This document shows, piece by piece, positions 1-4,718 of a stretch of 8,607 nt of DNA. The position numbers and the translations under genes are program-made. Below the pieces are notes generated by a model. That model had not been told where the DNA came from. It saw only the letters and a program-made list of their open reading frames with translations, and did no database searches. The stretch is from Alphaproteobacteria bacterium (GTDB lineage: Bacteria > Pseudomonadota > Alphaproteobacteria > Puniceispirillales > Puniceispirillaceae): the NCBI GenBank assembly GCA_022425565.1, contig JAKMFG010000124.1, positions 1 through 8,607 of the forward strand. Reading direction: 5' to 3'. The stretch's first letter is position 1. Each line of letters opens with the position of its first letter.

Positions 1-1590
1 GAGCCCTTTGACTATGTGACGCCGCCTGAATTGTCGGGCGGGAACACCGCATCAGCGCCGGTGATTATTGTCGGCGCCGGCCCTATCGGGCTGGCGGCGG
101 CCATCGATCTGGCAACGCATGGTGTCGCCAGCATCGTCGTCGATGACAACAATGTCGTGTCGGTAGGCAGCCGCGCCATCTGCTGGGCCAAGCGCAGCCT
201 GGAGATTTTCGACCGGCTGGGCATCGGCGAGCGGATGCTCGCCAAGGGTGTCACATGGAAGCTCGGGCGAGTCTATCGTGGTGATGAAGAGGTTTATAAT
301 TTCGACCTTCTGCCGGAGGACGGACACCGCTTTCCAGCCTTCATCAACCTGCAGCAATATTACGTCGAGCAGTATCTGGTCGAGCGCTGCGCCGATTTCC
401 CCGATCTGATCGACCTGCGTTTCAAGAACCGCGTCCTGTCGGTCGGCCAGGACAAAACAGGCGCCTATGCCGAAATAGAGACGCCAGACGGCAGCTACCG
501 CCTGACCGGTGACTATCTGCTGGCCTGTGACGGGGCGAACAGTCGCATCCGCCGCCAGTTCGGGCTTGATTTCGAAGGCCGGCATTTCGAGGAACGCTTT
601 CTCATCGCCGACGTCGAGATGGAAGCCGATTTCCCGTCCGAACGCTGGTTCTGGTTCACCCCGACATTCCACCACGGGCAGTCGGCGCTTCTCCACAAGC
701 AGCCCGACAATATCTACCGCATCGACCTGCAGCTCGGTCCTGACGCCGACCCCGAGGTCGAGAAGCAGCCAGAGGTGGTGATCCCGCGGATCGAAAAGGT
801 GGTCGGTGGGCGACCCTTCAAACTGGACTGGGTCAGCGTCTATTCCTTCAACTGCCGTCGCATCGACAGATTCGTCCATGACCGGGTGATCTTTGTCGGA
901 GATTCAGCGCATGTGGTCTCGCCCTTCGGCGCGCGCGGCGGCAATGGCGGCATGCATGATGTGGACAATCTGTGCTGGAAGCTGGCTCGGGTGGTGCGCG
1001 GGGAATCCGACGAATCGCTGATCGAAAGCTATAATGACGAGCGGGGCCATGGTGCCGACGAGAACATCAACAATTCCAGCTGGACATCGCGCTTCATGTC
1101 GCCGGAACCGGGGGTCGAGATGGCCTTTCGCAACGCCGCGTTAAGCCTTGCCGTGGACACGCCCTTTGCACGCCGCCTGGTCAATGCCGGCAGGCTCTCG
1201 GTGCCCTGCCGCCTTGCGGACAGCACGCTGAACAGTGCCGATAATACAGGCCTCGACGTGCCGCAGCAGATCGGCATGGTGGCGCTGGATGCGCCGCTGA
1301 CAGCACCGGACGGCAGCCCCACCTGGCTGATGCGCCAGCTTGGCGGCGGCTTCACCTGCCTGGTGACCGGTGATGCCGAACTTGATGACGCGGCTGTCCC
1401 AGAAGGTGTCGGGCTTGTCCGCATCGGTGCCGGCGGCTTTGCAGATGCCGAAGGCAAGGTGGCCGAGCGCTACGGCAGCGCAGTCTATCTCGTTCGCCCG
1501 GATCAGCATGTGACGGCCCGCTGGACAAGTATCGGCGCCGAGGATATCGCCGCCGCAATGGCGCGCTGTGCGGCGCGTGTTGCTGCGTGA
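1..1590 (+). CDS. FAD-dependent aromatic hydroxylase (class A flavoprotein monooxygenase), 5' partial
   Basis: This is probably an NAD(P)H- and O2-dependent ring hydroxylase in the cytoplasm, of the PHBH/MhpA fold and the group often labelled 3-(3-hydroxyphenyl)propionate hydroxylase-like. Seen: a Rossmann GAGPIG dinucleotide motif about 20 residues after the GTG at 16; a DG motif (DGANSR, nt 529-546); the FAD ribityl-binding GD motif (VGDSAH, nt 895-912) followed by PFGARGGNGG; and a C-terminal thioredoxin-like domain ending in the family motif LVRPDQH-x-ARW. The GTG at 16 is probably not the true start. The frame is open to base 1, and the residues before and after it (EPFDYV, then PPEL) look like the family's N-terminal extension before the FAD motif. 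Only a short N-terminal piece should be missing, since the family is about 540 residues. The DUF2783 gene follows 11 bases later, and a maleylacetoacetate isomerase comes next. This supports a hydroxylase feeding the homogentisate (or gentisate) route. The exact substrate cannot be read from the sequence. Confidence 0.9.
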   Translation, partial: EPFDYVTPPELSGGNTASAPVIIVGAGPIGLAAAIDLATHGVASIVVDDNNVVSVGSRAICWAKRSLEIFDRLGIGERMLAKGVTWKLGRVYRGDEEVYNFDLLPEDGHRFPAFINLQQYYVEQYLVERCADFPDLIDLRFKNRVLSVGQDKTGAYAEIETPDGSYRLTGDYLLACDGANSRIRRQFGLDFEGRHFEERFLIADVEMEADFPSERWFWFTPTFHHGQSALLHKQPDNIYRIDLQLGPDADPEVEKQPEVVIPRIEKVVGGRPFKLDWVSVYSFNCRRIDRFVHDRVIFVGDSAHVVSPFGARGGNGGMHDVDNLCWKLARVVRGESDESLIESYNDERGHGADENINNSSWTSRFMSPEPGVEMAFRNAALSLAVDTPFARRLVNAGRLSVPCRLADSTLNSADNTGLDVPQQIGMVALDAPLTAPDGSPTWLMRQLGGGFTCLVTGDAELDDAAVPEGVGLVRIGAGGFADAEGKVAERYGSAVYLVRPDQHVTARWTSIGAEDIAAAMARCAARVAA

Positions 1591-1593
1591 GGA
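1589..1593 (+). promoter_or_regulatory. Ribosome binding site choosing the DUF2783 start
   Basis: GAGGA lies 8 bases before the ATG at 1602 and overlaps the stop codon of the upstream hydroxylase gene. It favours 1602 over the alternative in-frame starts, a GTG at 1587 (overlapping the upstream TGA by 4 bases) and an ATG at 1593, neither of which I judged to have as good a site. The overlap with the preceding stop suggests coupled translation of the two proteins. Confidence 0.55.
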
Positions 1594-1601
1594 TGACAGC
1601 C

Positions 1602-1802
1602 ATGGCACTGAACACAGACTTCAATCTGGGAGCGGAGAGCGACAGGCTCTTCAACGAGCTGCTCGGCGCCCATGACGGACTGGATCGCGAGCAGTCGGAA
1701 CAGCTCAATGCCGGGCTGATCCTGATCCTGATGAATCATATCGGCGAGCCGGAAGTGATCCGCGAGGCCATTGCCCGCGCCCGCGCCGCGCTCGACCGCT
1801 GA
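1602..1802 (+). CDS. DUF2783 small protein, probable partner of the flavoprotein hydroxylase (MhaB-like)
   Basis: A 66-residue, mostly helical protein with no signal peptide or membrane segment. It reads as two amphipathic stretches: an N-terminal half rich in acidic residues (NLGAESDRLFNELL, then DGLDREQSEQLNAG) and a second helix (LILILMNHIGEPEVIREAI) ending in an Arg/Ala tail. This pattern matches DUF2783, which typically sits directly after a flavoprotein monooxygenase. In Pseudomonas putida U the 3-hydroxyphenylacetate 6-hydroxylase is reported as a flavoprotein (MhaA) plus a small coupling protein (MhaB). The size and position here suggest the same arrangement, by inference. No metal-binding or catalytic residues stand out. 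The start at 1602 is chosen for its GAGGA site; starting at 1587 would add five residues. The stop codon lies inside a 7-base tandem repeat. Confidence 0.8.
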   Translation: MALNTDFNLGAESDRLFNELLGAHDGLDREQSEQLNAGLILILMNHIGEPEVIREAIARARAALDR

Positions 1803-1814
1803 CCGCTGACCGCT
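1794..1814 (+). repeat. Three perfect tandem copies of GACCGCT
   Basis: The 7-base unit GACCGCT occurs three times without mismatch at 1794-1800, 1801-1807 and 1808-1814. The first junction supplies the last codons and the TGA stop (1800-1802) of the DUF2783 gene, and the other copies lie in the short spacer before the isomerase. Because the unit length is not a multiple of three, slippage would change only spacer length as long as the first copy and its junction remain. Confidence 0.85.
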
Positions 1815-1831
1815 TATTAAGTGAGGAGACC

Positions 1832-2470
1832 ATGGCCGATATCACGCTCTATGATTACTGGCGCTCCTCGGCAAGTTACCGGGTGCGCATCGCACTGAAC
1901 CTCAAGGGGCTTGCCTATGATCAGGTGGTGGTGAATCTGCTGGCAGGCGAGCACCGTGCCGATACCCATCGCGCGCGCAACCCCATCGGCTATGTGCCTG
2001 CGCTGGATATCGACGGGCAGATGATGACCCAGTCGATGGCGATTCTCGAATATCTCGAGACCAGATATCCGGATCCTGCCCTGCTTCCAGCCGATCCGGC
2101 CGAGGCGGCGCGCCTTCGCGCCATCGCCTATGCCATCGCAATGGATATTCACCCGATCTGCAACCTGAATGTCACCAACCATCATGCTGCCGCCTTTGAC
2201 GGCGACGACAGCGCGAAGGATGCGTGGATGGTGCATTTCATGACCCGTGGCCTTGCCGCTGTCGAGGTAATGGCCGGGCACCCGGGCACCGGCCCGTTCC
2301 TTCACGGCGACGCCCCGGGGATGGCAGATTGTGTGCTTGTTCCGCAGCTCTATAACGCGCGGCGACGCAACATGGACCTTGCCGACATGCCGCGCCTCGC
2401 CGCCATCGAGGACGCCTGCCTGGCGCATCCCGCCTTTGCAGCAGCGGCACCCGAAGCGGTCGGTCCATAG
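1832..2470 (+). CDS. maiA: Maleylacetoacetate isomerase (zeta-class glutathione S-transferase)
   Basis: A 212-residue cytosolic enzyme that uses glutathione as cofactor to isomerise maleylacetoacetate to fumarylacetoacetate in the homogentisate pathway of tyrosine/phenylalanine breakdown. Length is normal for the family. Seen: the N-terminal thioredoxin-like domain with the zeta signature RSSASYRVRIAL (residues 11-22); the glutathione-binding QS pair (67-68) in TQSMAI; then the all-helical domain with DIHPICNLNV (105-114) and the conserved MADCVLVPQLYNA segment (164-176). Ser12 and Ser13 are kept, while the signature's cysteine is Ala14; several bacterial relatives also lack that cysteine. 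A GAGGAG site (1823-1828) precedes the ATG by three bases, a rather short spacing. Alternative: a glutathione-dependent maleylpyruvate isomerase of the gentisate pathway (NagL type), which is hard to separate by sequence alone. The preceding ring hydroxylase suits either route. Confidence 0.9.
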   Translation: MADITLYDYWRSSASYRVRIALNLKGLAYDQVVVNLLAGEHRADTHRARNPIGYVPALDIDGQMMTQSMAILEYLETRYPDPALLPADPAEAARLRAIAYAIAMDIHPICNLNVTNHHAAAFDGDDSAKDAWMVHFMTRGLAAVEVMAGHPGTGPFLHGDAPGMADCVLVPQLYNARRRNMDLADMPRLAAIEDACLAHPAFAAAAPEAVGP

Positions 2471-2503
2471 CGCCATATCGGATTGCCCGCGACGGCCGTG
2501 CAA

Positions 2504-2532
2504 TTGACAGCCACCGTCCCGTCCGGCACAAC
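2504..2532 (+). promoter_or_regulatory. Possible sigma-70-type promoter before the PLP enzyme gene
   Basis: A perfect TTGACA (2504-2509) is followed after 17 bases by CACAAC (2527-2532), which matches only three of six positions of TATAAT. It lies in the longest gap of the + strand gene run (95 bases), so a second transcription start here is plausible. The weak -10 makes this tentative. Confidence 0.25.
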
Positions 2533-2554
2533 CTGACGATCCCGACGAGCCGGA
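2522..2554 (+). promoter_or_regulatory. Leader hairpin overlapping the ribosome binding site of the PLP enzyme gene
   Basis: TCCGGC (2522-2527) can pair perfectly with GCCGGA (2549-2554) across a 21-base loop. The right arm contains the first bases of the GGAGG site (2552-2556) that serves the ATG at 2566, so the fold could mask translation initiation. A six-base stem in GC-rich DNA can arise by chance. I see no known SAM-riboswitch consensus in this leader. Confidence 0.25.
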
Positions 2555-2565
2555 GGCGACGAGCC

Positions 2566-3873
2566 ATGAGCGACGACTACAAATTCGATACGCTGAGCCT
2601 GCATGCTGGCCATGTACCCGATGCAGAGCACGGATCGCGCGCGGTGCCGATCCATCAGACGACATCCTATGTCTTTCGCGACAGCAAACATGCGGCAGCG
2701 CTCTATAATATGGAGCTTGGTGGCCACCTTTATACCCGCATCTCGAACCCCACAGTGGCTGTCCTGGAACAGCGGGTCGCCGCGCTCGACGACGGTGTCG
2801 CGGCCACCGCGACGGCATCCGGAATGGCGGCGCTGACCACGGCGGTGATGACCATCTGCTCGTCAGGCGATCATATCGTTGCCTCATCGCGGATGTATGG
2901 CGCCAACATCAATCTTCTGGAAAACACCCTGCCGCGTTTCGGCATCACCACCACCTTTGTCGCGCCGGATGATCTGGCAGCCATCGAGGCGGCGATCCAG
3001 CCGAACACCAAGATCATCTTTGGCGAGGTGATCGGCAATCCGGGTCTTGATGTGATGGATGTCGCCGCGGTTGCGGAAATTGGCAAAAAGGCACATGTGC
3101 CGCTGATGCTGGACTGCACTTTCAACACGCCATGGCTGCTGAAGCCGATCACGCTTGGCGCCAACATCATCATCCATTCGCTAACGAAATGGATGGGGGG
3201 GCACGGTATCGCCATTGGCGGTGCTGTTGTTGATGGCGGCAATTTCGACTGGGGCAAGGATGACCGCTTTCCGACCATCGCCGGACCGCACTATGCGATG
3301 AACGAGATCAACTTCCATGAGGAATTCGGCCCAGCCGCCTTTACCGCCAAGTTCCGCGCCGAGGGCATGTATAATTTCGGCCCGTCCATGTCGCCGACGA
3401 ACGCCTTTCATATTCTGCAGGGCATCGAGACGCTGCCACTGCGTATGCAGAAGCATATGGACAACACCGCCGCCATGCTGGAATTCCTGAGCGGTCATGA
3501 CGCGGTCGCCTGGGTGAAACACCCGACACTTCCCGAACACCCTAGCCATGAGCTGGTGAAACAGATGCTGCCAAAGGGGGCAGGCTCGATCATCGTCTTC
3601 GGGCTGAAGGGTGGCCGCGACGCCGGCAAGGCCTTTATCGAGGCCGTCGAGCTGTCATCGCATCTGGCGAATGTCGGCGACGCGAAGACGCTTGTGATCC
3701 ATCCTGCGAGCACCACCCATTCGCACATCTCGGCCGAAGCCATGGTCGAGGGCGGCCTGTCCGACGACATGATCCGCCTGTCGGTCGGGCTTGAGGATAT
3801 CACCGACATCACTGCCGATTTCGAGATCGGCTTCCGGGCCGCGGCACGTGTCGCCGCAAAGGCCGCGGAATAG
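2566..3873 (+). CDS. PLP-dependent Cys/Met-metabolism enzyme, O-acetylhomoserine sulfhydrylase (MetY)-like
   Basis: A 435-residue cytosolic fold-type I PLP enzyme of the cystathionine gamma-synthase family. Its length and N-terminal pattern (SLHAGHVPD, VPIHQTTSYVF) place it near MetY, which makes homocysteine from O-acetylhomoserine and sulfide, or methionine from methanethiol. Seen: YTR (Tyr56, Arg58), which contacts the cofactor phosphate of the neighbouring subunit; the SGM phosphate loop (85-87); Tyr111, which stacks on PLP; Asp183, which contacts the pyridine nitrogen; the Schiff-base Lys208 in SLTKW; and Arg404 in IRLSVGLE for the substrate carboxylate. Differences from usual MetY are DCTFNTP for DNTFATP (184-188) and YGANI for YGGT around 111. 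All chemistry-bearing residues are present, so it should be active, but substrate and reaction (sulfhydrylase, gamma-synthase or gamma-lyase) are open. The start is fixed by GGAGG at 2552-2556, nine bases upstream. Its place between aromatic and acyl-CoA genes is unexpected. Confidence 0.88.
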   Translation: MSDDYKFDTLSLHAGHVPDAEHGSRAVPIHQTTSYVFRDSKHAAALYNMELGGHLYTRISNPTVAVLEQRVAALDDGVAATATASGMAALTTAVMTICSSGDHIVASSRMYGANINLLENTLPRFGITTTFVAPDDLAAIEAAIQPNTKIIFGEVIGNPGLDVMDVAAVAEIGKKAHVPLMLDCTFNTPWLLKPITLGANIIIHSLTKWMGGHGIAIGGAVVDGGNFDWGKDDRFPTIAGPHYAMNEINFHEEFGPAAFTAKFRAEGMYNFGPSMSPTNAFHILQGIETLPLRMQKHMDNTAAMLEFLSGHDAVAWVKHPTLPEHPSHELVKQMLPKGAGSIIVFGLKGGRDAGKAFIEAVELSSHLANVGDAKTLVIHPASTTHSHISAEAMVEGGLSDDMIRLSVGLEDITDITADFEIGFRAAARVAAKAAE

Positions 3874-3891
3874 AACGCGCCGGAGGCTGGC

Positions 3892-4686
3892 ATGAAACAC
3901 GAACTCGATGGTGCAAGCATCCATATCGCAACTGGCGGGCTTGATTTCGATCCGGCCAAACCTGTGCTGGTTTTCATCCATGGGAGCGGCCAGAGCCATC
4001 TGACCTGGGTGCTGCAGACCCGCTATTTCGCGCATCGCGGCTTTGCCGTTCTGGCACCGGACCTGCCGGGCCACGGCCTGTCGGGCGGTGCGCCGCTGAC
4101 CAGCATCGGCGACATGGCCGACTGGATCGACGGCCTGCTGGACAGTCTTGGCGTGGCACAGGCAACGCTGGTCGGCCATTCACAGGGCGTTCTGGTCGCG
4201 CTGGAGACCGCAAGCCGTTATCCCGAACGTGTCGCCGCGCTGACACTGATTGCCGGCGCGATGGCCATTCCGGTGAATGACGCGCTGATCGAGATGTCTC
4301 AGTCAGCGCCGGAAAAGGCTTATCGGATGATGACAAGCTGGGGCCATGGCCCGGGTGCGCACAAGTTCGACAATAGCCAGCCCGGGCATGCCTTCCTGGG
4401 ATATGGGCGGCGCGTGATGGCGCAGAATGATGGCACCGCGCTTCATGCCGACCTTGTCGCCTGCAACAGCTATGGCGGCGGCAAGGATGCTGCTGCATCG
4501 CTAACCCAGCCCAGCCTGTGTCTTCTGGCCAGCAAGGACAAGATGACGCCGGTGAAGTTTGGGCGCAAGATGGCCGAGGCGATCAATGGCGCAGAATGCC
4601 ATGTATTCGAGCGCGCTGGCCACTTCCTGCCGGCGGAGTTCCCCATCGAGGTCAATGACGCCATGGCCGCGTTCCTGTCACGCTAG
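3892..4686 (+). CDS. Alpha/beta-fold hydrolase
   Basis: A 264-residue single-domain hydrolase with no signal peptide, so cytosolic. Seen: the oxyanion-hole HG pair (His30-Gly31, IHGSG); the strand/turn LAPDLPGHGLS (54-64); the nucleophile elbow GHSQG with Ser97; Asp216 in SKDKMTP; and His244 in AGHFLP. This gives a complete Ser-Asp-His triad at typical spacing. A cap region of roughly residues 125-195 carries no recognisable signature, so the substrate is unknown. Plausible roles from context are hydrolysis of a CoA thioester, a lactone, an ester of the aromatic substrate, or a C-C bond of a ring-cleavage product. The ATG has GGAGG five bases upstream (3882-3886) and lies 18 bases after the PLP enzyme's stop, so the two are almost certainly co-transcribed. 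Confidence 0.88.
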   Translation: MKHELDGASIHIATGGLDFDPAKPVLVFIHGSGQSHLTWVLQTRYFAHRGFAVLAPDLPGHGLSGGAPLTSIGDMADWIDGLLDSLGVAQATLVGHSQGVLVALETASRYPERVAALTLIAGAMAIPVNDALIEMSQSAPEKAYRMMTSWGHGPGAHKFDNSQPGHAFLGYGRRVMAQNDGTALHADLVACNSYGGGKDAAASLTQPSLCLLASKDKMTPVKFGRKMAEAINGAECHVFERAGHFLPAEFPIEVNDAMAAFLSR

Positions 4687-4718
4687 GCGCGGAACCAGCC
4701 AGACAACAGAGGTAGAAC

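Noticed and set aside
52..879. 275-codon - strand open frame inside the hydroxylase gene
   Set aside because: It is antisense to a conserved FAD-binding domain and shows no domain of its own.
1865..1900. Loss of the catalytic cysteine in MaiA (Ala14 in the SSCS-type motif)
   Set aside because: The serines needed for glutathione activation remain, and bacterial relatives often lack this cysteine, so it is not evidence for an inactive enzyme.
2471..2565. SAM-type riboswitch before the MetY-like gene
   Set aside because: Such switches are common before methionine genes in alphaproteobacteria, but I could not match the conserved core of SAM-II or related classes in this short leader.
1817..2887. 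356-codon - strand open frame across maiA and the start of the PLP enzyme gene
   Set aside because: It overlaps two genes with clear family motifs, the translation is rich in Arg, His and Gly with no domain, and it fits an antisense shadow.
3195..3201. Run of seven G as a possible frameshift or sequencing error
   Set aside because: The frame reads KWMGGHG across it, the expected conserved segment after the PLP lysine, and stays open on both sides.
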